This document shows positions 1 through 9,242 of a stretch of 64,000 bases of DNA, in pieces. Made by a program: the position numbers and the translations under genes. The stretch's first letter is position 1. Every line of letters starts with the position of its first letter. The notes beneath the pieces are model-generated. The model was not told where the DNA came from. It ran no database searches and worked only from the letters and a program-made list of their open reading frames with translations. The stretch comes from Gemmata sp. GTDB lineage: Bacteria > Planctomycetota > Planctomycetia > Gemmatales > Gemmataceae. Where the stretch lies: contig JANWYJ010000056.1 in assembly GCA_025055115.1 (NCBI GenBank), positions 1 through 64,000 on the forward strand. The letters are read 5' to 3'.

Positions 1-555
1 GGTCGTGAGTACGAACTTACTGACGATGAGCTGGACGAAATGAAGCGCGAGGATGACCTGCCGACTGGGTTCCTCAAGCGGTTGGCAGCCGACCGAGAGC
101 GCAACCTGCAGATTATCCGCCGGTTGCTAAAATTACCCAAGTTTACTCCTACACTGGTCTACGCCTGTACTGTGGACCATGCCTACTTCCTAGCTGCTAT
201 ACTGGCAGCGCAGAAGCGGAAGGCCGCTGCAGTCTCCGCCGAAACTCCTATGACCGTTCGCCGGGCTCTTGTCCATCATTTCAAGATGGGCAAGATCGAA
301 TTCCTCTGTAACTACGGCGTTCTCACTACCGGGTTCGACGCGCCGAAGACGGAATGCATTGCCCTCTGCCGGCCAACTACCAGTGAGGTGCTATATGAAC
401 AGATTATCGGCCGGGGGCTTCGTGGACCATTTTTCGGTGGGACCGAGGAATGCACCATCATCGACTTTGCCGATAATATTCGTAGGCTAGGGCCGCCACT
501 GGCATACAAGCGGTTTGAGGATTTCTGGAGTGTTGAGGAAACTGAAGGTAACTAA
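1..555 (+). CDS. Superfamily II DEAD/DEAH helicase, C-terminal fragment (5' end outside window)
   Basis: The reading frame is open from base 1, so the gene starts upstream and only its last 184 codons are here. The visible part is the second RecA-like domain of a superfamily II helicase: a strand-rich segment around VYACTVDHA, motif V as TTGFDAP and motif VI as QIIGRGLRGP, followed by a short tail ending in VEETEGN. Motif VI with two arginines fits ATP-hydrolysing helicases of the restriction-enzyme or defence type, but the N-terminal Walker motifs and any nuclease domain are out of view, so the role cannot be set. The gene is less GC-rich than the rest of the window, which would fit recent acquisition. 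No partner gene follows. Confidence 0.85.
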   Translation, partial: GREYELTDDELDEMKREDDLPTGFLKRLAADRERNLQIIRRLLKLPKFTPTLVYACTVDHAYFLAAILAAQKRKAAAVSAETPMTVRRALVHHFKMGKIEFLCNYGVLTTGFDAPKTECIALCRPTTSEVLYEQIIGRGLRGPFFGGTEECTIIDFADNIRRLGPPLAYKRFEDFWSVEETEGN

Positions 556-1193
556 AGCCGCAAGTCGTTCCTTAGTGGTACGCGACTACCACTTATCTAT
601 TATCAGAATACCAAATCACTACACCGGACTTAGCGGCACAAAGCCATTTCTGGGAATATATCGCTCACACAGCCTCGCTGGACAGATCGTCCGAGCGTTT
701 GGTGTCCCGTTGGAGTAATGGAGTTTCCGTAGACCGACTGAGTCAGGTTAGCCGGCTTTGTTATCGAAGGCCATCGGCATTGTATAGTGAGTGAAGTTCG
801 CGTCGGGAGTTGCCGCGGTTCGATCGAGTCTTGGTGTGATCACAGTGGCTGGCCGGCTATGCGCTACGACCAATAGAGAGTCGTTGTTAGTGGTCGAGCG
901 TAATCGGTGGTGGGAATACTTGAAAACGTGTTCGACAACCGATTGGGGTGGATCGTCGGTGGGTGTACCGTGTGCGGGGCGAATAGATGGCTGTGCCGAA
1001 CCCGGTGCTGCAGCGGATGCGGGGGGCGGTTTTTCCGGAGTCGTAACCTGGCGCAGTTGTTGGGCCAGTGAGTGGGGGTGTTCGGGGGGACGTTGGTTCG
1101 ACGGGTGCAGCCGCAGAAATCACTGCACCCACTCGCCGACCGAGGATCACAGTTCGAGAAACGCCCTCAGTTCCTGGCACCGCTCTGCGGCAA
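556..1193. other. Intergenic stretch, no gene recognised
   Basis: About 640 bases between the helicase stop and the stop of the convergent TPR gene. Open frames here have no ribosome binding site, no recognisable domain, and compositions typical of GC-rich antisense noise. No tRNA, strong hairpin or mobile-element end was seen. The first ~200 bases keep the lower GC of the helicase gene and the remainder is G-rich on the plus strand. Confidence 0.6.
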
Positions 1194-4100
1194 TCACTTC
1201 ACCCATGGCGCCACTCGCTGCCATAAAGCCCACAGTTTGGCGGACAGAAGGCTTGTGTGGCCAGCGATGCACGACACCACCCGGCGATAGGCCCGGGCGG
1301 CGCCGGCGGGGATGTCTTTGGGGTCGCAAGAAGCGGCGGCGACCTTGAGATGATCCTTGGCTTCGTGGAAGGCTGCGCTGTGGCCATCCGGACCGGCTTG
1401 GCGCACCATCACAACCGCTTCGGCCATGGCCAGAATCAAGCGGGTGCCGTCGGGGATGGTGATGGTGTCGATTTTGGCCAACTGAGCGGTGGCTTCGGCC
1501 AGCTGACCGCTGAGGGCCAGGTCGAGGGCCAGCCAGGCGCGGAAATCGGCGAGGGTTTCGTCCGGTCCGCCAAGTTTGATTGCGGCCCGGCATACGTCGA
1601 GTGCCCGTTCATCTTGATCAAGAATGCGGAAGGCGATGGCCAGTGGGCGAAGCATCCAGGCTTCGAGGTGGTCCCGTTCACGCCAATCGGCCAGCCACGC
1701 ACTGGCGAGGGCGTAGTGTCCGGCCAGCACCAACGCGGCTCCCGTTCGCGCCCAGGCGACGCTGTCGGCGCGGAGAATTTCACTGTATTTCTGGGCGATC
1801 GCTTGCACGGGGTGGCCGGCTTCGGCTTGCGCCCACAGATACGCCAGCAGAACCTCGCGGGCCGCGGCGGGGTTGTGCGTCAGCAATTCGGGCAGCCGAT
1901 CGGCTACGGCATGGGGCGAATCGGTGCTGGCGACCCGTTCGGCCCAAATCCCCGCAAGTTGTGGGTTGGTCTCCGGCAGAAAGGCCAGTTCTTTCAGTTC
2001 CGCGTTCAGTTGACTGGTCCAACCTTCCATATCGAAGGCTTGCACGGCTTCTTGCAGGAGGCTGCGATTGGCTTCTGGATCGCTGGCTAATTCCCGGAAG
2101 CGGCTACAGGCCACTTCCAATTCTCTCTGGCGGCACGCCACTTGCACACCGCGGAGGGTGACCTGAGGTCCGCTGGCGTGTTGTTGCAGGGTAGCCAGGG
2201 TCCGCGCTGCGGCGGCAATATCGTCGGCGGCCAGTTGTTCGATGATCAAGTTCAAGCCAGCGGTTTCAAAGGTGGGGTCGAGTTCAAAAGCCTTGTGGAA
2301 GTCGGCCAGTGCCCCGCGGCGATCGGCGACGCGGCGGCGGGCTTCCCCCCGGTAAACATAAGCGAGAGGATTATTCGGTTCGAGAGCGACGAATTGTTCG
2401 GTGGCTTCGAGGCATTCGCGCGACTGTCCGGCCATGTCGTACCAGGCCGCCAATTGCCGCCAGCCCAGAACAAAGTGAGGCTGCTCTGTCACCAGTTGTC
2501 GCATCGCCTGGATCGCTTTGGTACGGTTGCCGCGGCGTGCTTCGATCCAGGCGATGCGGCTGCGCAGCTCGATGGGCAGGGGTTCCCCTCCTTCGGGGAG
2601 TTGACAGGCAGCCAGGGCTTCGTCGTAGCGGCCCAGTAAGGCGAGTTGCTCGGCTTTGCAATCATACGCGGGAACGAATTTCGGGTACGCTTTGATAGCG
2701 GTTTCCGCGGCCCGGATGCGTTCCCCCGGGTCGGCGGCCTGGCCGTCGGGCGAGTCGATCCACAGGATGGGTACCCAGGGATGGAAGGGTCCACCGCGTT
2801 GCCAGGTCTCCCGGAGAATGGCCAGCGCTTGTGCTTCCCAGCCGGCCTCGCGCAGGGCCTGGAGGGCGGCTTGCAACGGATACAGCGACAACCCTTCCCC
2901 CTCACAAATTTCCCGCAAAGCGCGCAGGGCCGTTTCTTCATCCTGGGTGCGGCAGGCCAGTTGAATTTGTTTGACGGCGACTTCCGGGCCGGAAGCGTGT
3001 TCCTGCAACACGCCCAACGCCTTCTCGGCTTCGCGGTATTCGCCATCGGCCAGATGGGCGTCGAAAAGGATGGCGGCGGCCAGGGAATAGCCCGGGCTGA
3101 GTTTGAGGGCTTCGCGGAGATCGGCCTTTCCGCCTTCACGGTCGCCGGTTTGCAACTTGGCTTCGCCGCGCATGGCCCAGCCGGCAGGATGGTGGGGTTG
3201 GAGTTGAACGAATTCGGAGGCCGCTTCGCGATACTGCTGGGGGTTGCCGGTTTCGTTGTACCACTCGGCCAGTTGATGCCAGCCCCAAACATAATCGGGT
3301 TCCACGGCGACCAACCCTTGCATCCGGGTGATGGCTGTGGCGTAGTCGCCACTGCGGGCGCGCACCCAGGCTTCGCGGCCTTGGAGAATCATCGGCACTT
3401 CGCCGGCGAACTGGGGCGGCGTGGCGGCGGCCAGAGCGGCTTCGAATTGGCCCATTTCCGCGAGCCGTTCGGCTTTGAGGTCGTGGGCTTCCACGTTGCG
3501 CGGTTCGAGGGCGATGGCCCGGTCGAGGGCGGCCAGAACTTCCTCGTTGTGCCGAGGATGTTGCAGCATGCGGGCCAGGCGCAGCCAGACGCGCGCATCG
3601 CCGGCGCGGTCGCGGGCCAACGCGCGGACGAAATCCGCAGCTTCCTCTGGGGCATCCAGCCGCTCGGCCCATAATTGAATGTGGTGCCACGCCCAATCGT
3701 AGCCTGGTTCGAGCCGCGCGGCGATTTTGGCATGTTCCAGGGCTTCCCGCGAACGGCCTTCATCCCATAACCGTTCGGCCAGAAAACCGTGCGCCAAGGG
3801 ATCCAGTGGGTTCCGCCAGACGGTGCGTTCCAATACGGCTATCGCCGCCGCGCGTTCACCGGCATCGACCAAGGCTTCGGCCAGTTCGCGTGCGGCGGCC
3901 GACCATCCCGGGGCCGCGGCGACCGCACGCCGCAAGGCCTCCAAGCGCTCCTCCGCATGGCCTAAGCCGTGGCAGACTTGTGACAAATCGAGCCACAATT
4001 TCGGGGCCAGTGGAAAGCGTTCCGTCGCCTCGCGGGCCAACGAATACGCTTCTTCCAGCCGTCCGAGGCCGGCCAGTTGCTGAATCACCGCCGACCACGC

Positions 4101-7085
4101 CTGCCAGACATCCGGGCGGCGGTCGAGCAGGTCTTCGAGCCGTTCGAGCAGCAGGGTGTGGTCTTCCGGATCCGGCTGGCTTTGGAACAGCTGATGCGCC
4201 GCGGTGATGTACCCCACCAAACCTTCGCCGCTGTGCGGTTGCCGTTGCAACTCGTGGTAGACGAACTCGAGGGCTTCACGTTTTTCCCGTTGCCCGCGGC
4301 TCAATTGCACCAGTTCCGCGATACAGGGTTCTTGGTCGATGTGGCGACGCAGACCGTTGCGCAGAGCATCCAACGCTTCTGGGATGCGGTCGGCCCGTTT
4401 GTGGACTTGTGCCAAAACCGAGTAGTACCAGACGTGGCCCGGTTCGAGTTCACCCCCGCGTTGGACGGCAGCCAGAGCGGTTTCATGATCCTTCTTTTCG
4501 GCCAACACCAAGGCCCGTTGCCGTAAGGCCCAGGCATCGTCAGGGTATTCGTCGAGCATATCGAGAATGGCGCGATCGGCATCGGCTTCGGGGTCGCCCG
4601 AGAGGAACTCGGCGCGGAGTTTGAGGAGCGGGTAATAATGGGGAAAGCGTTGGCAGGCTTGGCCCAGGTGAGTTCGGGCCGCTTGGCGACCGTCGGTATC
4701 GCAGAGCAAACTCACCAGTGCCCGGTGCAGATCAATCGCTAGTGGCTCGCGTTTGACCGCCTCTAAATAGTGAGCCGCAGCCGTGGTGAAATCTGGCTTG
4801 AGGCGAACGATCCGACCGGCGGCTTTGTGCCAGTTGAGGGGAGAAACGTGGGGCTGGGCGGCGGCCAGGTCCGCTTCCGCTTCCGCGGTACGTCCGGCGG
4901 CCATGTGGCATTCCGCCCGGAAAAGCAACAGTTCCCCCAGCGCTGAGCTGTCGGGCGCTCGGGTGGCCAAGCCACTGGGGGGTGGGGCCGACGGCTGCTG
5001 ACTTTGAAGCTTCTTGATCGCCTGGTCGAGAGCGATCATCGCCTGCTCAGGTTCCTCGCGATCGAGCAGGGCGTAGTACAGCGACCGGGTTGCAGCGGGG
5101 ATGGGCACCGCGGCCCGACCGGCGCGGAGTTGGAACAGCCGTAACACTTCGGGAACTTGCTCGGTCACACATGCGGCGCGGAAGTAAGCCTCGGCGAATT
5201 GGTCTTCCCGTTCTTCGAGGGTGCAAGCGAAGCGGTACAGTTCGGTAGCCTCATCGAACTGTTGATGTTCCCACCATTGCGACGCCAGCAGATAATAACC
5301 CGCCGCCGCGGTGGGGCGATTGCGCAGAGACCGGCGCAGCAGCTGAGCGGCCTCGTGTTGCCGCTGGGGAATCGCCAAGAGTGCCTGCGCCAGAGTTTGC
5401 GCTAACATCGGCTCGGCGTTGAGAGCACTCCCGGCTTGTTCCAGCAAGGCCAGGCGTTCCGGCATCCGGTTCAGTTCCCGCAGCATGTTGGCTTTGGCCA
5501 GAAGCCAGGTCGATTCGTGCGGGAACTTCGTCAACAGCTCGTTGTAGAGGGCGAGAAGACGGTAGGGGTGGGCATCGTAACGGGCGATGGCCAGAGCGGC
5601 GAAGGTCGTCAGAACGTGGTTGGGGAAACGGTTCTGCATCACCCGCAGAGCGGTTTCTGCGGCGGGGCGATCATGCGTCAGCAGCGGCTTTTGAACCGCG
5701 TAAAGGGCTTCGCGAAGGTCGGCCTCGGTGAGGGTCAGCCCGTCCAGGCTCGCCGCCGCGGTGGCAGGGACCAACACCATCGCCCGCGGGCCAAAGGCGG
5801 CGAAGCGTTCGATGAGCGAACCGGCCGGCACATCGACGGGGCGGCGCTCCAGACCATCCACAATCGACACCGTGCCGCGAATCGCATCCGCGCCGACACA
5901 CAAACGCGGTTGGGAGAAGCCCGCTTCCACCAAGGTGATGATGAAGGGCAAGCGGCGGTCGAGCAGAGCCACTGCGGCTTCCAACGACAGGGTGAATTCC
6001 CGGGCCACCCACCCAGCTGCTTCGGCCTGGTGCCGTTCCGCAGCATCGGGTAGACCATCCAACGGTGGCGGACTGTCGGGAGCCATTGGCAGTGGGGTTT
6101 TCCAATACCGGGCCAACAGTTCGTAAACGGTGGCCACCTCAGGCGGGGGCGGAAATTCCAAAGCCACGGGGCGAGGCGGCGACGGTGGCGGTGCCAGTTG
6201 GCCCTGGGCGAGGGATTCTAATCGTTCAGAAAATTGATCGTAGAACTTATCTTTCACGGCCCGGGCTTGGACTGCGGCTTCGGCATAGTGGCCGAGGAAG
6301 TAAGCGGACTCGGCTCGGCGGGCGGCGAGCCATTTGGCCACCTCCGGTTCCAATAGGGGGGAGAGTTCCGCGTAGCGTTCGAGGGTGCGGCGGGCGTCGG
6401 TGTAGTGGCCGAGTTCGGTTTGCAGGGCGGCCAGTTGGGCCGCCACCAGTCCGCTTTCGAGTCGTTGATTGGCTTCGACTAGAAAGTCGAGGGCTTGCTG
6501 GTCGCGGCCTTGCCGCAGCAACAGATGGGCCACCGATTGTACGCCGGGGCGGAACCATGGGAATAATTCCAGGGATCGTTGAGCTGCCGCCAGGGCGTCG
6601 TCGAGCCGGTCGGCTAGCTCGTAGACACTGGAACGTTCGATACACGGCCAGGGTCGATCGGGGCAGATGGTTTCAGCGCGATTGAGGAGCCGTTCGGCAC
6701 GGTCGAAGTCGCGCAGTCGGGCGACGACGTATGCGGACAACGACAGCCAATCGGCGTGCAATTCCGGGCCGGCGTCGGACCAATCGAGATGCTGCCGCAT
6801 GAAACGCCAAGTGGAGAACGGCCCGAAGCGTTCCATCCGGTAGCGGGCATGGTAGTAGATCGCTTCCGGATGGGCGGGTGCTTGGCGATAGGCGAGCAGA
6901 TGCAAGCGCCGGCCCAACTTGGGTGCTCCCAATTGGATGGCCAGCCGGCCACCGATGAGTCGGGCGGTGGTGCCGGTCCAGGTGTGGAGCGGGCCGAGGG
7001 GTTGGGTGGCTTCGTAGGCCTGTCGGTAGAGGCCTTGCATGTAGAGTTCGCGAATGCGCGTCAAATCCGCGGGTGCAATGTCCAT
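1194..7085 (-). CDS. Giant tetratricopeptide-repeat protein with degenerate C39-like segment
   Basis: The protein has 1963 residues and is almost entirely TPR-type helical repeats, with signatures such as ALDRAIALEPRN and ADFHKAFELDP, so a scaffold or protein-binding role is likely. No signal peptide is seen. Around residues 390-460 the helices give way to an alpha/beta segment (LPFIITLVEAG, then CVGADAIRGTVSIVDG) that resembles a C39/papain-fold peptidase domain. The expected histidine before the VGxD strand is absent, so it is probably inactive; this is inference. Residues ~1230-1500 and ~1500-1770 are an internal duplication (LQEHASGPEV and LQQHASGPQV, 270 residues apart). The ATG at 7085 was chosen because longer starts run into the upstream gene, which ends 46 bases away and is probably co-transcribed. 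Confidence 0.85.
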   Translation of the reverse strand: MDIAPADLTRIRELYMQGLYRQAYEATQPLGPLHTWTGTTARLIGGRLAIQLGAPKLGRRLHLLAYRQAPAHPEAIYYHARYRMERFGPFSTWRFMRQHLDWSDAGPELHADWLSLSAYVVARLRDFDRAERLLNRAETICPDRPWPCIERSSVYELADRLDDALAAAQRSLELFPWFRPGVQSVAHLLLRQGRDQQALDFLVEANQRLESGLVAAQLAALQTELGHYTDARRTLERYAELSPLLEPEVAKWLAARRAESAYFLGHYAEAAVQARAVKDKFYDQFSERLESLAQGQLAPPPSPPRPVALEFPPPPEVATVYELLARYWKTPLPMAPDSPPPLDGLPDAAERHQAEAAGWVAREFTLSLEAAVALLDRRLPFIITLVEAGFSQPRLCVGADAIRGTVSIVDGLERRPVDVPAGSLIERFAAFGPRAMVLVPATAAASLDGLTLTEADLREALYAVQKPLLTHDRPAAETALRVMQNRFPNHVLTTFAALAIARYDAHPYRLLALYNELLTKFPHESTWLLAKANMLRELNRMPERLALLEQAGSALNAEPMLAQTLAQALLAIPQRQHEAAQLLRRSLRNRPTAAAGYYLLASQWWEHQQFDEATELYRFACTLEEREDQFAEAYFRAACVTEQVPEVLRLFQLRAGRAAVPIPAATRSLYYALLDREEPEQAMIALDQAIKKLQSQQPSAPPPSGLATRAPDSSALGELLLFRAECHMAAGRTAEAEADLAAAQPHVSPLNWHKAAGRIVRLKPDFTTAAAHYLEAVKREPLAIDLHRALVSLLCDTDGRQAARTHLGQACQRFPHYYPLLKLRAEFLSGDPEADADRAILDMLDEYPDDAWALRQRALVLAEKKDHETALAAVQRGGELEPGHVWYYSVLAQVHKRADRIPEALDALRNGLRRHIDQEPCIAELVQLSRGQREKREALEFVYHELQRQPHSGEGLVGYITAAHQLFQSQPDPEDHTLLLERLEDLLDRRPDVWQAWSAVIQQLAGLGRLEEAYSLAREATERFPLAPKLWLDLSQVCHGLGHAEERLEALRRAVAAAPGWSAAARELAEALVDAGERAAAIAVLERTVWRNPLDPLAHGFLAERLWDEGRSREALEHAKIAARLEPGYDWAWHHIQLWAERLDAPEEAADFVRALARDRAGDARVWLRLARMLQHPRHNEEVLAALDRAIALEPRNVEAHDLKAERLAEMGQFEAALAAATPPQFAGEVPMILQGREAWVRARSGDYATAITRMQGLVAVEPDYVWGWHQLAEWYNETGNPQQYREAASEFVQLQPHHPAGWAMRGEAKLQTGDREGGKADLREALKLSPGYSLAAAILFDAHLADGEYREAEKALGVLQEHASGPEVAVKQIQLACRTQDEETALRALREICEGEGLSLYPLQAALQALREAGWEAQALAILRETWQRGGPFHPWVPILWIDSPDGQAADPGERIRAAETAIKAYPKFVPAYDCKAEQLALLGRYDEALAACQLPEGGEPLPIELRSRIAWIEARRGNRTKAIQAMRQLVTEQPHFVLGWRQLAAWYDMAGQSRECLEATEQFVALEPNNPLAYVYRGEARRRVADRRGALADFHKAFELDPTFETAGLNLIIEQLAADDIAAAARTLATLQQHASGPQVTLRGVQVACRQRELEVACSRFRELASDPEANRSLLQEAVQAFDMEGWTSQLNAELKELAFLPETNPQLAGIWAERVASTDSPHAVADRLPELLTHNPAAAREVLLAYLWAQAEAGHPVQAIAQKYSEILRADSVAWARTGAALVLAGHYALASAWLADWRERDHLEAWMLRPLAIAFRILDQDERALDVCRAAIKLGGPDETLADFRAWLALDLALSGQLAEATAQLAKIDTITIPDGTRLILAMAEAVVMVRQAGPDGHSAAFHEAKDHLKVAAASCDPKDIPAGAARAYRRVVSCIAGHTSLLSAKLWALWQRVAPWVK

Positions 7086-7131
7086 GCGTGTTGGGTCCGA
7101 GTTAAAGACTGGTGCCGACCGTTCGTTGCGG

Positions 7132-7560
7132 TCATCCTTTCTCGGTCGAAGAAATATCCGCAAGCGGGGCCAACTGACTGATGATGTTACCCAGTTGTGC
7201 AATCCGCATGGCGTAACGATCGAGGAATTCGGAGAGTACAAAATCGTCGGTCAGGGCGTCGGCATCGTTACTGAGGCGGTCGGTCAGTTCCCGCAACAGC
7301 GTCAGATACGCTCGTTCGAGGGTGGGGATGGCGTGTTTGCAGGCGGCGCCAATATCAGGAAACTCATTCTCCCACCGCGTCAGAAACGCCCGCCATTTGC
7401 TGGAATTATCTTGCTGTGATTGCTGGTTGCGCAGCAATGTCAGTTGTTCTTGCTGCAGGGCGATCAATTGCCGGAGCAGATCGGCGATTTCGGCCGTGGG
7501 GGATTCCGGTTGGCCGTGAACCGTCAGCGCGGGTGGCAGCACATAAACCGGCGCGTTCAT
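7132..7560 (-). CDS. Small helical protein upstream of the TPR gene
   Basis: A 142-residue protein I do not recognise. After an N-terminal stretch rich in Pro and Val, residues ~25-50 form a Leu/Gln-rich amphipathic helix (LIALQQEQLTLLRNQQ) with coiled-coil character. Three or four further helices follow. There is no signal peptide, membrane segment or catalytic motif. The ATG at 7560 was preferred over a longer upstream start because residues 1-16 of the longer form have no helical or conserved look. It lies 46 bases before the giant TPR gene on the same strand, so the two probably form an operon and the small protein may be a partner of the TPR scaffold. Confidence 0.7.
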   Translation of the reverse strand: MNAPVYVLPPALTVHGQPESPTAEIADLLRQLIALQQEQLTLLRNQQSQQDNSSKWRAFLTRWENEFPDIGAACKHAIPTLERAYLTLLRELTDRLSNDADALTDDFVLSEFLDRYAMRIAQLGNIISQLAPLADISSTEKG

Positions 7561-8057
7561 GGTTGAGTTCTCACTTCGACTGTAAGCTGACAAGATTATA
7601 CAGACCAAACCTCTGAGAGTGGGGCGGGGAAACGCTCGGGGGGAAAAGCCACGAGCCGTCTGGGGGGGGACCCAGACGGCTCACGGGGGGATGGAGGCAA
7701 GATCGCGGCGGAACTGCGGCGGATGGTGGGGGGAGCCACCAGTTCGGCGGCGTCGGTTCGGGGGGAACCATCGTTGCCAGGAGTTAATGAGCATATCTCG
7801 TGCCAAAAACTGTCTTGTGTGATTTCCACATCCAACAGGTCGGATTTTGCCGCTGGGAGCCAATTGACCGTGTTCCCAGAGTGGGTCCGCGGTGCGGCTT
7901 CGGGGAAAACGTTGCAAAAGCGATTCTTATGCCGGCAATTTTTACCAGTAAGGATTACCCGGTGGAAAAAACCGCCGGCCGGTGGGGCCGGGCGGTGATG
8001 GAGGGGCGACACCGCAGTGATTCTGCAGCGCAAGTTTCTGTGGAGCAAGGATTTAGA
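7561..8057. other. Intergenic region with GC-rich hairpin
   Basis: About 500 bases between two minus-strand genes. Several overlapping open frames exist on both strands, but none has a ribosome binding site or protein-like composition. The stretch near 7730-7990 is richer in A/T and may hold the promoter of the 7132-7560 gene. The one clear structure is the hairpin at 7653-7682. Confidence 0.5.
7653..7682. other. Perfect 12-bp hairpin in intergenic DNA
   Basis: GAGCCGTCTGGG at 7653-7664 is followed by a 6-base loop and its exact reverse complement at 7671-7682. No T-run follows on either strand, so it is not a classical intrinsic terminator. It lies 93 bases upstream of the 7132-7560 start codon and could be in that gene's 5' leader or mark the end of the transcript from 8626. 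Confidence 0.6.
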
Positions 8058-8096
8058 GTTGAAATGCCCACAACTTAGCGTTGGAATGCCCACAAC
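8058..8096. repeat. Direct repeat copying the 3' end of the adjoining gene
   Basis: A 17-base sequence at 8080-8096 (last codons of the minus-strand gene) recurs at 8058-8074, just beyond the stop codon, with one mismatch (offset 22 bases). It is one of the gene-end duplications seen repeatedly in this window. Confidence 0.8.
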
Positions 8097-8626
8097 GGCA
8101 CATACGGCGGCATCCGTCCGGTAGCGAAGGCTTCTTCGCCGATGGCGTCGCGGAGCCGCTTGAGAGCAGCCCGGCGGACCGTGACATAGTAGAAATCGCA
8201 TTGGGCATCGCGGATCGCATCCCATTGTCGATAGAGGCGATCGGTTTCGCGCAGGGCTTCGCTGAGCACGTCGGCACGATCGAGTTCCCACACTTCCCGC
8301 TCTTCCAGGTGCTTACGATAAGCCCGGTTGAAGCGGATCAGCTCGTTGACCGTTTGGCGATCGGGCAGGCGTTGACATTCGGCCAAACGGGGGGCATCGG
8401 CCAGTTCCCGGTAGCGGGTGCGGAGAAGGTTGAGGTCGGCGATGAAGTCCTCGCGCTGGCACAGCAGGTAGCGTGTTTCTCGTTCGTCGAGAATTTCCCA
8501 GTTGATGGCCACTTGCTGCAGGGCCGCTCGCAATGTGGGCCAATAGTCTGCGGCAGGCAGCAGTTCAGGCGTACCCACGGGGGCGGCCAACAGCGTGGCA
8601 GCCCAGATGAGATCAGATACAGACAT
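8075..8626 (-). CDS. Putative secreted helical protein of unknown function
   Basis: The protein has 183 residues. The first ~18 (MSVSDLIWAATLLAAPVG) look like a weak signal peptide or membrane anchor. The rest is a charged, Arg/Glu-rich helical domain with many aromatic residues (RFNRAYRKHLEERE, DAQCDFYYVTVRRAALKRLRD) and no catalytic motif. It may be a lineage-specific planctomycete family, but I cannot name it. The gene stands alone, with ~500 bases of gene-free DNA on each side. The last codons are duplicated just past the stop. Confidence 0.7.
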   Translation of the reverse strand: MSVSDLIWAATLLAAPVGTPELLPAADYWPTLRAALQQVAINWEILDERETRYLLCQREDFIADLNLLRTRYRELADAPRLAECQRLPDRQTVNELIRFNRAYRKHLEEREVWELDRADVLSEALRETDRLYRQWDAIRDAQCDFYYVTVRRAALKRLRDAIGEEAFATGRMPPYVPLWAFQR

Positions 8627-9030
8627 GGTTCACCGACTCCCAAAAGCGCGCCGCAGTGGCGCGACCGCGGGCGCGGTAGTTCCAAGAATCCGAAACAGGG
8701 GACCCAGGTGTGTCGGGTCGGGGAGGGGCGGGCGGCCGACGGGGAAAGGTCCGCGCCGTTCAGCAGGAAGCGACGGCGCAGCGGTCGGCCCGGCCTCGGC
8801 GATCCGGCACCGCAGTGCGGCGATACTCAGCGGCCCGATCGCCCTCGGGGTGTTGAGGGCGGTACGGCTGGGGAGTATCCAAAGTTTCGCAATGAAGTTG
8901 CTCGCCTATAGCGAGTCGTTGGTAGAAAGCAATCCATTTTTTCGTGCCGTGCGGAAGGCTATCCCCCTGGTGGGGCTGGGCCGATCGTGCGGCAGCCGGC
9001 ATTTCCCGCGGCTATCTATAACATCGTGGG
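8627..9030. other. Intergenic region without recognised gene
   Basis: Gene-free DNA between a leftward secreted-protein gene and the rightward SDR gene, so promoters for both are expected here. An open frame runs through it on the plus strand but is low-complexity Arg/Gly-rich and lacks a ribosome binding site. The stretch around 8890-8960 is the most AT-rich and is the likeliest promoter area. Confidence 0.45.
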
Positions 9031-9127
9031 CGGGCGGTTCGGATTTGCTCGCACGACAATCGGGGCCACGGCATCGGGAACCAACCCACGACAGACCCGC
9101 TTGGTCGGGCGGTTGGGATTTGCTGGC
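9031..9127. repeat. Direct repeat upstream of the SDR gene
   Basis: A 22-base sequence at 9031-9052 beginning CGGGCGGTT recurs at 9106-9127 with two mismatches (offset 75 bases). Together with the 77-base-offset repeat at 9131/9208, this suggests that the region was built from successive ~76-base tandem duplications. Confidence 0.75.
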
Positions 9128-9130
9128 CCC

Positions 9131-9242
9131 GCTAGGGGGAGGTGGCATGGCACAATCACTGGCGGTACAGTCGCTTCGTTTGTTTTACTATTCGCAGCCT
9201 CGAACCTGCTAGCGGGAGGTAGCATGGCACAATCACTGGCGG
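9131..9242. repeat. Duplicated translation-initiation region of the SDR gene
   Basis: Bases 9131-9165 and 9208-9242 are 35-base copies differing at two positions. Each contains a Shine-Dalgarno GGGAGG, an ATG and the first six codons of the SDR gene. The offset is 77 bases, which puts the upstream ATG out of frame with the gene. Confidence 0.9.
9147..9212 (+). CDS. Possible 21-codon leader ORF ahead of the SDR gene
   Basis: The upstream copy of the duplicated initiation region gives an ATG at 9147 preceded by GGGGGAGGT. It opens a frame of 21 codons starting MAQSLAVQ and stopping at TAG 9210-9212, 11 bases before the SDR start at 9224. The first six residues equal those of the SDR. The stop lies just before the second Shine-Dalgarno, so ribosomes ending here could reinitiate on the SDR gene. 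Whether it is translated is unknown; it could equally be a decaying duplication. Confidence 0.35.
   Translation: MAQSLAVQSLRLFYYSQPRTC

Noticed and set aside
791-1348. 185-codon plus-strand frame between helicase and TPR genes
   Set aside because: No ribosome binding site, Trp/Gly/Cys-rich noise-like composition, and it runs over the end of the TPR gene.
7596-8291. 231-codon minus-strand frame across the intergenic hairpin
   Set aside because: Overlaps the supported 8075-8626 gene in another frame and is Arg/Pro-rich without domain features.
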